From: Pseudomonadota bacterium
GTDB lineage: Bacteria > Pseudomonadota > Alphaproteobacteria > Sphingomonadales > Sphingomonadaceae
Length of the DNA: 18,068 nucleotides
Direction of reading: 5' to 3'
NCBI GenBank assembly: GCA_030271595.1
Contig: JARXKO010000008.1
Coordinates: forward strand, 1 to 18,068
Numbering within the stretch: the first letter of the stretch is position 1; every line of letters begins with the position of its first letter. A model generated the notes under the pieces. The model was not told the DNA's origin and did not search any database. It saw nothing but the letters and a program-made list of their open reading frames with translations. Position numbers and translations under genes: made by a program. This document shows positions 8,426 to 15,688 of the stretch, in pieces.

Positions 8426-8439
8426 TGACATTAATGTCA
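8426..8439. promoter_or_regulatory. Perfect 14-bp palindrome, candidate operator
   Basis: TGACATTAATGTCA reads the same on both strands. It lies in the 39-base gap between the divergent sirtuin (start 8413) and thioesterase (start 8453 or 8459) genes, two bases from the sirtuin ribosome-binding site. Its left half overlaps a consensus -35 hexamer TTGACA (8425-8430) reading towards the thioesterase. The symmetry, length and AT-rich centre in GC-rich DNA are typical of a dimeric repressor site such as those of TetR or MarR family proteins. I do not recognise the regulator, and no regulator gene lies adjacent. Confidence 0.6.
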
Positions 8440-8452
8440 GCTATGCCATCTT

Positions 8453-8854
8453 GTGAGCATGGCCAGCGGCGCATTCCACTACCCGATCGGGATCGTGCCC
8501 GCCGACATCGATCACATGGGTCATGTCAACAACAGCGTCTATCTGAAGTGGGTTCAAGATGCGGTGGTGCGCTTCTGGGAAACGGTGGCCCCGGCGGACG
8601 CCGTCACCAGGCATTTGTGGGTCGCGCTTCAACACCAGATTACCTACCGCCGCCCGGCGTTTCTCGACGACCTTGTCGTTGCGGATGTGGTGGCGGAGAG
8701 CGTCGCTGGCGCAAAGGCGATGTTCACCACCGTCATCATGCGCGGTGAAGACGTCCTCGCGGAGGTCAAATCGACCTGGTGCTGCCTCGATTCGGTCAGC
8801 CACCGCCCGGCCCGCCTTGCCCGCGATATTGTCGCCCGCTTCATCGCCGAGTGA
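8453..8854 (+). CDS. Acyl-CoA thioesterase-like protein, 4HBT hotdog fold
   Basis: Hotdog-fold thioesterases of the 4-hydroxybenzoyl-CoA thioesterase family hydrolyse acyl-CoA or acyl-ACP thioesters. The protein has 133 residues (131 from the second start). The key signature is PADIDHMGHVNNSVYLKW (about 16-33), with Asp20 the probable catalytic residue. ITYRRPAFLDDLVVADVVAE and ALAEVKSTW-like strands (here VLAEVKSTW) complete the fold. Two starts are possible: GTG 8453 and ATG 8459. Neither has a ribosome-binding site. With the TTGACA at 8425-8430, transcription would begin near 8459, so a leaderless mRNA from the ATG is plausible. It diverges from the sirtuin gene. The substrate is not inferable; family confidence is high. 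Confidence 0.9.
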   Translation: MSMASGAFHYPIGIVPADIDHMGHVNNSVYLKWVQDAVVRFWETVAPADAVTRHLWVALQHQITYRRPAFLDDLVVADVVAESVAGAKAMFTTVIMRGEDVLAEVKSTWCCLDSVSHRPARLARDIVARFIAE

Positions 8855-8860
8855 CTTGCG

Positions 8861-8879
8861 GCCGCGCTCCGGGCGCGGC
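8861..8879 (+). other. GC hairpin between thioesterase and DUF72 genes
   Basis: GCCGCGC (8861-8867) pairs perfectly with GCGCGGC (8873-8879) around a 5-base loop. It begins 7 bases after the thioesterase stop and ends 11 bases before the next start. It lacks a T-tract on either side, so it is not a standard intrinsic terminator. It could be an mRNA-stabilising or Rho-assisting hairpin, or chance in GC-rich DNA. Confidence 0.3.
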
Positions 8880-8890
8880 ACCTTCGCTTC

Positions 8891-9631
8891 ATGGCCATTA
8901 CGCGCATCGGCATTGGCGGCTGGAGCTACGCCCCGTGGCGCGGCTCCTTTTACCCCGCCGGCCTCGCCCAGTCGCGCGAGCTTGAATTCGCAGCGCGGCA
9001 ATTGGGCACGATCGAGATCAACGGCACCTTCTATTCGCGGCAGTCGCGCTCGACGTGGGAGAAATGGGGCGCCGCCGCCCCCGACGGCTTCCAGTTCGCG
9101 ATCAAGGCGTCGCGCTACTGCGTCACCCGGCCAAAGCTGGCCGACGCCGGCGAGGGCATCGGCAATTTCCTCGCCCAGGGGATCGCCGCCTTGGGCGGCA
9201 AGCTCGGCCCCATCCTGTGGATGCTGGCGGCGCGGCGCAAGTTCGATCGCGAGGACATCGCCGCCTTTATCAAACTGCTTCCGCAAAAGCATGACGGCCT
9301 CGTGCTTCGCCATGTCATCGAGCCGCGCCACGAAAGCTTCCGCGATGAGGCGTTCTTCGCTTTGTGCCGCGACCATGACGTGGCCGTGGTGTTCGGCGAT
9401 GACGATGACTTCCCATGCATCGACGCCAATACCGCCAGCTTCGCTTATGCCCGCCTCCAGCGCATGCGCGAGGATGTGCCGACCGGCTATGACGCGGCCG
9501 CGCTCGACGCGTTCGAAGCCCGGGTCCGGCACTGGCTGGCCGAGCGCCGCGACAGCTACATATTCATGATCAACGGCGCCAAATTGCGCGCCCCGGCAGC
9601 GGCGCTGGCCCTGCAAGAGCGGCTCCGCTAG
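8891..9631 (+). CDS. DUF72 family protein (YecE-like), function unknown
   Basis: The 246-residue protein belongs to DUF72, a TIM-barrel family whose biochemical role is not established. Typical segments are IGIGGWSYAPWRGSFYP (about 6-22), IEINGTFYS (41-49), FQFAIKASRYCVTR, and the C-terminal YIFMINGAKLRAPAAALALQ. The C-terminal block usually reads FNND; here it is MINGAK, so the conserved Asp position is changed. ATG 8891 is the likely start, although no strong ribosome-binding site precedes it. The gene follows the thioesterase by 36 bases, with a GC hairpin in between, and precedes dapB by 11 bases. It may therefore be in one transcription unit with dapB and nth. Confidence 0.88.
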   Translation: MAITRIGIGGWSYAPWRGSFYPAGLAQSRELEFAARQLGTIEINGTFYSRQSRSTWEKWGAAAPDGFQFAIKASRYCVTRPKLADAGEGIGNFLAQGIAALGGKLGPILWMLAARRKFDREDIAAFIKLLPQKHDGLVLRHVIEPRHESFRDEAFFALCRDHDVAVVFGDDDDFPCIDANTASFAYARLQRMREDVPTGYDAAALDAFEARVRHWLAERRDSYIFMINGAKLRAPAAALALQERLR

Positions 9632-9642
9632 AGCTTTTCGCC

Positions 9643-10353
9643 ATGGGCAGCAACGACCAGCCACTCCGCATTGCGCTGACCGCGCCCGACGGCAAGATGG
9701 GCCTCGCCATCGCGCTCGCCATCGCCGAGGATCCGGCGTTCGCGATCGACCAGGACCAGGCCGACGTGCTGATCGATTTTTCGGTTCCCCAAGCGCTCGA
9801 GAAGAGCCTCGGTCGAGCGGTCGCCGCCCGCATCCCTGTGCTCATCGGCACGACCGGACTCGACCCCGCTGCTGACTCGCTCATCGCCGAGGCCGCCAAA
9901 CACATTGCCGTGCTGCGCTCGGCCAATACCTCGCTCGGCATGGCTGTACTGGCCGAACTGGTCGAGCGCGCCGCAAAGGTGCTCGGCAAAGGCTGGGACA
10001 TTGAAATCGCCGAAGCGCACCATCGCGGCAAGGCGGACTCGCCCTCGGGTACCGCGCTGATGCTCGGGCAGGCTGCCGCCAGGGGTCGCGGTATCGCGCT
10101 CAATCCCGAGGCCGGGCGCGACGGCACCGGCCTCACGCGCGGCGAGGGCGCGATCGGCTTCGCATCCGTGCGCGGCGGAACTGTCGCGGGCGATCATGAC
10201 GTGATGTTCCTAGGCCCCGAAGAGCGGCTGATCCTGTCGCACCGCGCCGAAAGCCGGATGATTTTCGCCCGCGGCGCGCTCGCGGCGGCACGGTTCCTCG
10301 CCGACCGCCCCGCGGGGCTCTATTCGATGCAGGATGTCGTCGGCGCGCTGTGA
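9643..10353 (+). CDS. dapB: 4-hydroxy-tetrahydrodipicolinate reductase, with shortened N-terminal domain
   Basis: DapB reduces 4-hydroxy-tetrahydrodipicolinate in the diaminopimelate/lysine pathway. It has 236 residues against about 270 in E. coli. The catalytic region is intact: IEIAEAHHRGKADSPSGTA with the His-His pair and Lys, VLIGTTGL, ANTSLGMAVL, IGFASVRGG and GDHDVMF. The nucleotide-binding half is unusual. The usual GxxGxxG region reads LTAPDGKMG. Only about 26 residues separate GKMG from DVLIDF, compared with about 55 in E. coli, so the strand that normally contacts the NAD(P)H ribose seems to be missing. The start ATG 9643 is 11 bases after the DUF72 stop. The TGA stop lies within a GTGA overlap with nth. 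Confidence 0.93.
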   Translation: MGSNDQPLRIALTAPDGKMGLAIALAIAEDPAFAIDQDQADVLIDFSVPQALEKSLGRAVAARIPVLIGTTGLDPAADSLIAEAAKHIAVLRSANTSLGMAVLAELVERAAKVLGKGWDIEIAEAHHRGKADSPSGTALMLGQAAARGRGIALNPEAGRDGTGLTRGEGAIGFASVRGGTVAGDHDVMFLGPEERLILSHRAESRMIFARGALAAARFLADRPAGLYSMQDVVGAL

Positions 10354-11105
10354 ACAAGGGCCAGGTTTTCGAATTCTTCCGCCGCCTCGCGGAAGATAAT
10401 CCGGCACCGATCACCGAGCTCGAGTTCTCCAACCCCTATACGCTCCTGGTCGCGGTCGCGCTGTCGGCGCAGGCGACCGATGTCAGCGTCAATATCGCTA
10501 CCCGGCCGCTGTTCGCTCGCATCACCAAGCCCGCGCAAATGGTCGCGCTGGGGGAGGAGGCGCTGCGCCAGGCGATCAAGTCGATCGGCCTGTTCAACAC
10601 CAAGGCCAGGAACGTCATCGCGCTGTCGCAGGCGCTGATCCGCGATCATGGCGGGGAAGTCCCGCGCCACCGCGCTGCCCTGGAGGCGCTGCCCGGGGTC
10701 GGGCGCAAGACCGCCAATGTCGTCCTCAACACCGCTTGGGGCGAGGAGACGTTCGCCGTCGATACCCACGTGTTCCGGGTCTGCAACCGCACCGGCCTCG
10801 CACCTGGCAAGGACCCCTTGGCGGTCGAATTGAAACTCGAGCGGACGGTGCCCCAACCGTTCCGCCGCGACGCCCATCATTGGCTGATCCTCCACGGCCG
10901 CTACACGTGCAAGGCGCGAACCCCCGAATGCTGGCGCTGCGTGGTGGTCGATCTCTGCCGGTTCAAACCCAAGACTCCGGCGCCTAAGACCACCTCCGGG
11001 AGAATCGGCTCCCCAGGACCGTCAGCAGCTCGTACTGCGACAGGCCGGATTGTTCGGACGCGGTCGGAAGATCGTAATCGATCTCGACCCAATCGCCTTC
11101 CTTGA
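10350..11105 (+). CDS. nth: Endonuclease III with C-terminal extension antisense to alr
   Basis: Nth is a DNA glycosylase/AP lyase that removes oxidised pyrimidines in base-excision repair. The helix-hairpin-helix LPGVGRKTANVVL has catalytic Lys120, and VDTHVFRV has Asp138. The 4Fe-4S cluster has Cys187, 194, 197 and 203 in C-x6-C-x2-C-x5-C spacing. Spacing and numbering match E. coli Nth, which ends at 211 residues. Here the frame continues to 251, and the last 40 or so residues (Arg, Ser, Thr and Pro rich) are antisense to the 3' end of alr. A TAA one base out of frame occurs at 10985-10987, just where the conserved part ends. This suggests either stop loss by an indel or a sequencing error. 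GTG 10350 overlaps the dapB stop. Confidence 0.93.
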   Translation: MNKGQVFEFFRRLAEDNPAPITELEFSNPYTLLVAVALSAQATDVSVNIATRPLFARITKPAQMVALGEEALRQAIKSIGLFNTKARNVIALSQALIRDHGGEVPRHRAALEALPGVGRKTANVVLNTAWGEETFAVDTHVFRVCNRTGLAPGKDPLAVELKLERTVPQPFRRDAHHWLILHGRYTCKARTPECWRCVVVDLCRFKPKTPAPKTTSGRIGSPGPSAARTATGRIVRTRSEDRNRSRPNRLP

Positions 11106-12018
11106 GGCCGGCGGCGGCATCGCATTCCACAGCGATCAAATCCATCGACACGCGCCCGATCACGGGCAGCGCGATCTCGCCGGCAAAGGCCGAACCGCGC
11201 GACGAAAAACCGCGCAAATAGCCGTCGGCGTACCCGATGTTGAGGATTGCAGCCTCCGTGTCGGCGGTGGCGGTGAAGGTCGCGCCATAGCCGCAGCTTT
11301 CGCCGGCGCGGATGGTCCGCCGCTGGACCACTTGCGCCTCGATTCTGGCGACTTGCGCGATGTGACCGGCAGCCTCGGCGCGCGGCACGCCGCCGTAAAG
11401 CGATAGGCCGGGGCGAACGAGGTCGAAACTATAGTCACGGCCAAGGCAGATGCCGGCCGAATTGGCGAGGCTGGTGCGCTTGGCCGGGATCGACGCCGCG
11501 GCCTGGCGAAAGCGATCGAGCTGGACCGCGTTCATCGCATTGTCCTCGTCGGCACAGGCGAGATGGCTCATCAGCGTGTCGATCGCCAGGCCATCGAGAC
11601 AGCCGGTTTCTTCGGCGCTCAGACCAAGCCGGTTCATGCCGGTATCGACCATCACGTCGCAGGCGCGGCCGGGCGCGGCCTCGCGCCATCGCGCGGCCTG
11701 CTCCATCGTGTTGAGCACTGGCCGAGCGCTCGATGCGGCAGCCGCCGGCCCGTCGTCGGGGCCGAAACCGTGAAGCACCGCCAGGCTCGCTCCCTCGGGC
11801 AGTGCGCCGAGTTCCTCCGCTTCGGCCCAGCTCGACACATAAAACGTCCGGCAACCCGCCTCGGCCAGCGCCGCGACCGTCTCGCGCGCGCCAAGACCAT
11901 AGCCATCGGCCTTGACCGCCGCCCCCGCCTCGACACCCGACCGGTCGCCAAGCCAGCGCCAGTTCGCCTGGAGCGCTGCTTTGTCGCAGGTCAGTCGAAG
12001 CGCGCGGTGCATTGGCAC
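10984..12018 (-). CDS. alr: Alanine racemase
   Basis: This PLP enzyme makes D-alanine for peptidoglycan. The 344 residues are a little short for the family (usually about 360). The PLP lysine is Lys36 in AAVKADGYGLGA, and the second catalytic base is Tyr244 in CGYGATF. DTGMNRLGL, NSAGICL and RPGLSLYGG are conserved, and the C-terminal beta domain has GRVSMDLIAVEC. The start is GTG 12018 or ATG 12012; there is no strong ribosome-binding site, and the gap to the upstream GFA gene is only 3 bases, so translation is probably coupled. It is the last gene of the glmU-glmS-GFA-alr operon. Its last 122 bases overlap the nth frame on the other strand, and no terminator is visible. Confidence 0.95.
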   Translation of the reverse strand: MPMHRALRLTCDKAALQANWRWLGDRSGVEAGAAVKADGYGLGARETVAALAEAGCRTFYVSSWAEAEELGALPEGASLAVLHGFGPDDGPAAAASSARPVLNTMEQAARWREAAPGRACDVMVDTGMNRLGLSAEETGCLDGLAIDTLMSHLACADEDNAMNAVQLDRFRQAAASIPAKRTSLANSAGICLGRDYSFDLVRPGLSLYGGVPRAEAAGHIAQVARIEAQVVQRRTIRAGESCGYGATFTATADTEAAILNIGYADGYLRGFSSRGSAFAGEIALPVIGRVSMDLIAVECDAAAGLKEGDWVEIDYDLPTASEQSGLSQYELLTVLGSRFSRRWS

Positions 12019-12021
12019 TGC

Positions 12022-12405
12022 CTAGTCCGCGCTGTGCCGGTGGTCGAGCCGCTCGGCCGCGCGCTCCCAGTCGCGGCCGTCGAACCGTTCGATCGCCAGG
12101 TCGACCGGCTGATCGAGGCAGTGCGCGTTGATGCTCCATGAATCCGGGTGGCTGCGCGGCTGGTAAAAGCTCTTCACCCCGCAGCGCGCGCAAAACAGGT
12201 GGTTCGCGGCGCCGCTGCCGAAGCGATACGAAGTCAGCGAATCGCGGCCGCTGAGCAGCTCGAACCGGTCCTTGGAGACGATGATGTGGAGGAAGCCGGT
12301 CATCGTACACACCGAGCAATTGCAATCGAGCGCGGCGACTGGCGGAACGGGCAAATCGGCCGCGAACCGCACCGCGCCGCAATGGCAGCCGCCTTCGTGG
12401 TTCAC
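12022..12405 (-). CDS. GFA (glutathione-dependent formaldehyde-activating) / CENP-V family zinc protein
   Basis: This small 127-residue protein has the GFA-domain cysteine pattern: GGCHCGAVRF at the N terminus, CNCSVCTMTG about 20 residues later, and LFCARCGVKSFY in the middle. These bind zinc in the Gfa/Mss4-like fold. Despite the name, most family members have no proven formaldehyde activity. The chosen start is GTG 12405, within a GTGA overlap with the glmS stop, because homology begins at VNHEGGCHCG. The frame stays open to 12558, but that part is out-of-frame glmS coding sequence with no similarity to the family. The gene sits between glmS and alr, an unexpected place for it. Confidence 0.88.
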   Translation of the reverse strand: MNHEGGCHCGAVRFAADLPVPPVAALDCNCSVCTMTGFLHIIVSKDRFELLSGRDSLTSYRFGSGAANHLFCARCGVKSFYQPRSHPDSWSINAHCLDQPVDLAIERFDGRDWERAAERLDHRHSAD

Positions 12406-14225
12406 TCGACCGTCACGCTTTTTGCCAGGTTGCGCGGCTGGTCGACGTCGGTGCCTTTGAGCACCGCGACGTGATAGGCGAGCAGCTGCACCGGCACCGC
12501 ATAGACCAGCGGCGCGATCAGCGGATGGACTTCGGGCATTTCGATCGTCGCCATGCATCCCTCGCCCGCCGCGACGATCCCGCGCGCGTCGCTGATCAGC
12601 ACAATCTTGCCGCCGCGCGCCCGCACTTCCTGCATGTTGCTGACGGTCTTGTCGAACAACGGCCCGGACGGCGCGAGGACGATCACCGGCACAGTGTCGT
12701 CGATCAGCGCGATCGGCCCGTGCTTCATTTCGCCCGCGGCATAGCCTTCGGCGTGGATGTAGCTGATTTCCTTGAGCTTGAGCGCGCCTTCCATGGCCAT
12801 CGGGAAATCCGCGCCGCGGCCAAGATAAAGCACGTCGCGGGCCGGCTCGATGAGGTGCGCCATGGCGGCGATATCCTCGTCATGGCCGAGCGCCGCGTTG
12901 ATTGCCGCCGGCGCTTCCTGGAGGTGCTGGACAATCTCGGCTTCCTCCTCTGGCGACAACCGCCCCTTGGCGCGCGCGAGATTGGCGGCAAAGGCGGCGA
13001 GCACCGCCAGCTGGCACGAAAACGCCTTGGTCGACGCGACCCCGATTTCCGGCCCGGCGTGGGTCGGCAGAAGCAGGTCCGCCTCGCGCGCCATCGAACT
13101 GGTGGGGACATTGACCACCACCGCGATCCGCTGCTTCTTTTCGCGCGCGTGGCGCAGCGCGGCAAGGGTGTCGGCGGTCTCGCCGCTCTGCGAAATGAAC
13201 AGCGCCAGCCCGCCCGGTTCGAGCACCGGATCGCGATAGCGAAACTCGGAGGCAACATCGATGTCGACCGCGACCCGGGCGAATTGCTCGACCCAATATT
13301 TGGCGACCAGTCCGGCGTAATAGCTCGTCCCGCAGGCGATGATCGTCAGCCGGTCGACCGATTCGAGGTCGGCCTCGGCGACCGGTAGCGCGACCTTGCC
13401 TTCGAACGGCCGGATATAGCTGTGGAGCGTATCTGCAACGACCACCGGCTGCTCGAAAATCTCCTTCTGCATGAAATGCGCGTAATTGCCCTTTTCGATC
13501 GCCGCCGCGGTCGCTCCGGATTCAACGATCGCGCGCTCGACCGGCTGGTTGGAGCGATCGTAAACGGCGATCGATCCGCGCCGCACGACCGCCCAGTCGC
13601 CTTCTTCGAGATAGGCGATGCGCTGGGTCCACGGCGCCAGTGCGAGCGCGTCCGAGCCAAGGTAATTCTCCCCTTCGCCGTAACCGACCGTCAGCGGCGC
13701 CCCCATGCGCGCGCCGATCACCAGCTCGGGATGGTCGCGAAATAGAAAGGCGATGGCGAACGCCCCGTGGAGGCGCGGAAGAACCGCGGCGACCGAGTCT
13801 TCCGGCGACGCGCCGCGCTCGATTTCGCGCGCCACCAGATGGGCGACGACCTCGCTGTCGGTTTCGCTGAGAAAGGTGCGCCCGTCGGCGATCAATTCAT
13901 CGCGCAGCGGCTTGAAATTTTCGATGATCCCATTGTGTACCAGCGCCACCGGTCCGGCGATGTGCGGGTGGGCGTTGCCGAGCGTCGGCGCGCCGTGGGT
14001 TGCCCATCGGGTATGCGCGATTCCGATCTCGCCGTGGAGCGGGTGCGCTGCCAGTTCGGCCTTGAGATTTTCGAGCTTGCCCTCGGCCCGCCGGCGCTCG
14101 AGCCGGCCGTGATCGATGGTGCAGATGCCGGCGCTGTCATAGCCGCGATATTCGAGTCGCTTGAGCCCGTCATAAAGCCGCCGCGCGACTTCGCTGTGCC
14201 CCACGATGCCGACGATCCCGCACAT
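12402..14225 (-). CDS. glmS: Glutamine-fructose-6-phosphate aminotransferase (isomerizing)
   Basis: GlmS makes glucosamine-6-phosphate from fructose-6-phosphate and glutamine, the first committed step to UDP-GlcNAc. It has 607 residues, a normal length. MCGIVGIVG exposes the catalytic Cys2 of the class II glutaminase domain (about 1-220), which also shows HTRWATHG and HNGIIENF. Two SIS sugar-phosphate domains follow, with CGTSYYAG, ISQSGETADTLAALR and a second domain around LGRGADFPMAMEGALKLKE. The protein ends in the conserved LAKSVTVE. ATG 14225 directly abuts the glmU stop. The untranslated room for a glmS ribozyme or sRNA site as in other phyla is absent, so control probably acts at glmU or on the enzyme. 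Confidence 0.97.
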   Translation of the reverse strand: MCGIVGIVGHSEVARRLYDGLKRLEYRGYDSAGICTIDHGRLERRRAEGKLENLKAELAAHPLHGEIGIAHTRWATHGAPTLGNAHPHIAGPVALVHNGIIENFKPLRDELIADGRTFLSETDSEVVAHLVAREIERGASPEDSVAAVLPRLHGAFAIAFLFRDHPELVIGARMGAPLTVGYGEGENYLGSDALALAPWTQRIAYLEEGDWAVVRRGSIAVYDRSNQPVERAIVESGATAAAIEKGNYAHFMQKEIFEQPVVVADTLHSYIRPFEGKVALPVAEADLESVDRLTIIACGTSYYAGLVAKYWVEQFARVAVDIDVASEFRYRDPVLEPGGLALFISQSGETADTLAALRHAREKKQRIAVVVNVPTSSMAREADLLLPTHAGPEIGVASTKAFSCQLAVLAAFAANLARAKGRLSPEEEAEIVQHLQEAPAAINAALGHDEDIAAMAHLIEPARDVLYLGRGADFPMAMEGALKLKEISYIHAEGYAAGEMKHGPIALIDDTVPVIVLAPSGPLFDKTVSNMQEVRARGGKIVLISDARGIVAAGEGCMATIEMPEVHPLIAPLVYAVPVQLLAYHVAVLKGTDVDQPRNLAKSVTVE

Positions 14226-15581
14226 TCAGCCGGCCTTGTTGCCCGTCATCCGCGCGCGGAAGCGTTTAGCCCAGCCGGCGATGCCGCGCTGCTCGCTGCG
14301 TTCGATCGCCAGGCTGTCGGCGGCGACGTCCTTGGTGATGACCGACCCGGCACCGACGATCGCACCAGCGCCGATTGTTACCGGCGCGACCAGCGCGCTG
14401 TTCGAGCCAATGAACGCACCCTCCCCGATGACCGTCGGATATTTGCCGAACCCGTCGTAATTGCAGGTGATCGTGCCGGCCCCGATATTGGCCTTCGCGC
14501 CAATGTCCGTATCGCCGATGTAGGACAAATGATTGACCTTGGCGCCGGCCGCGACCCGCGCCTTCTTGAGTTCGACGAAATTGCCGACCTTCGTCTGATC
14601 GCCGAGCGTCGTGCCGGGGCGGATTCGGGCGAACGGGCCGATTCGGGCGCCGGCGCCGATGGTCGCGCCTTCGATGTGCGAAAAAGCATGGATGGTCGCG
14701 CCGTCGGCGACGCTGACCCCGGGTCCGAACACGACATGCGGTTCGACCGTGACGTCGCGGCCAAGCTTGGTATCAAACGCGAACCACACGCTTTCGGGGT
14801 CGATCAGGGTGGCGCCTTCGTCGAGCACCTGTTCGCGCCGGCGGCGCTGCCATTCGAGTTCGAGATGGGCCAGTTCGGCGCGGCTGTTGACCCCCGCGGC
14901 TTCATACGGATCGCCGATGATGACCACCGCCTCGCGCCCTTCGGCGGCGGCGATGTTGACGATGTCGGGGAGGTAAAATTCGTTCGCCGCATTGTCGTTG
15001 CCCACCTGACCGAGCCAGCGGAACAGGTCGCTCGAGCGGACCGCCATCATTCCCGAGTTGCACAGGTCGACCGCGCGTTCGTCCTCGGTCGCGTCGCGAT
15101 ATTCGACCATGCGCGCGATGCGGTCGCCGCCGGCGAGAATGATCCGCCCGTATTTGGCGGGATCCGCCTGGCGGGAAGCGAGGACCACCACTCCCGGCCG
15201 GTCAGCGCCGTCGAGGCGATCGAGCATCCGGCCGAGCGTTTCGGTTTCGACGAACGGCGTGTCGCCATAGAGCACGAGCACCGCGCCGTCGTAGCCGGCG
15301 AGCGCTGCCGCCGCCTGTTGAACGGCATGGCCGGTGCCCTTCTGTTCGGCCTGGACGGCAAGGTCGGTAGTGCGGCCGGCGAGTGCTTGCTCGACCTGGT
15401 CGCGGCCCTTGCCGAGGACGACCACCTGGCGCTCGGCGCCAAGCGCATCAACCCGGTCGAGGAGGTGGAGCAACAGCGGCCTGCTGGCGATCGGATGGAG
15501 GACCTTGTGCGTGTCGGAGCGCATCCGCGTCCCCTGCCCGGCGGCAAGGACGATCGCTGCAAATTGGCGGTTCGCGCTCAT
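14226..15581 (-). CDS. glmU: Bifunctional GlcNAc-1-phosphate uridylyltransferase / glucosamine-1-phosphate acetyltransferase
   Basis: GlmU acetylates glucosamine-1-phosphate and then joins it to UTP, giving UDP-GlcNAc for peptidoglycan and lipopolysaccharide. It has 451 residues. The N-terminal pyrophosphorylase domain has VLAAGQGTRMRSDTHKVLHP, QAEQKGTGHAVQQA and LYGDTPF. The C-terminal left-handed beta-helix has repeated hexapeptides (for example GARIGPFARIRPG, NFVELKKARV, SYIGDTDIG, AGTITCNYDG). The start is ATG 15581; only weak ribosome-binding sequence precedes it. Its TGA abuts the glmS ATG with no gap. A terminator about 50 bases upstream separates it from the tonB cluster, so it needs its own promoter between 15582 and about 15631. 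I could not pick a convincing one. Confidence 0.97.
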   Translation of the reverse strand: MSANRQFAAIVLAAGQGTRMRSDTHKVLHPIASRPLLLHLLDRVDALGAERQVVVLGKGRDQVEQALAGRTTDLAVQAEQKGTGHAVQQAAAALAGYDGAVLVLYGDTPFVETETLGRMLDRLDGADRPGVVVLASRQADPAKYGRIILAGGDRIARMVEYRDATEDERAVDLCNSGMMAVRSSDLFRWLGQVGNDNAANEFYLPDIVNIAAAEGREAVVIIGDPYEAAGVNSRAELAHLELEWQRRRREQVLDEGATLIDPESVWFAFDTKLGRDVTVEPHVVFGPGVSVADGATIHAFSHIEGATIGAGARIGPFARIRPGTTLGDQTKVGNFVELKKARVAAGAKVNHLSYIGDTDIGAKANIGAGTITCNYDGFGKYPTVIGEGAFIGSNSALVAPVTIGAGAIVGAGSVITKDVAADSLAIERSEQRGIAGWAKRFRARMTGNKAG

Positions 15582-15631
15582 GGGCCGAGCAATGGCATGG
15601 CGATTTGCCGAGCGCCAGTGGCCACTCGAAC

Positions 15632-15663
15632 GAAAAAGGGCGGCCCGAAACGGGACCGCCCTT
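15632..15663 (-). terminator. Intrinsic terminator of the tonB-exbB-exbD-exbD operon
   Basis: AAGGGCGG (15636-15643) pairs with CCGCCCTT (15656-15663). A further CCC/GGG pairing past a bulged A leaves a GAAAC loop. On the minus strand the stem is followed by a run of five T (15633-15637, partly within the stem) and then CG. It lies 26 bases after the second exbD stop and before glmU, in the right orientation to end the Ton transcript. Confidence 0.85.
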
Positions 15664-15688
15664 CAGTCATTCGACGAACCGCTCGAAC

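Noticed and set aside
6527..8428. Plus-strand open frame of 633 codons over rnc, era and the sirtuin
   Set aside because: It runs out of frame through two conserved genes and antisense to a third; it is a GC-driven shadow.
12406..12558. Upstream extension of the GFA gene
   Set aside because: The frame is open, but the extra 51 residues are out-of-frame glmS sequence. The GTG at 12405 begins exactly where family similarity starts.
15617..15626. 10-bp palindrome AGTGGCCACT upstream of glmU
   Set aside because: It is short and GC-rich, expected by chance at this composition, with no second supporting feature.
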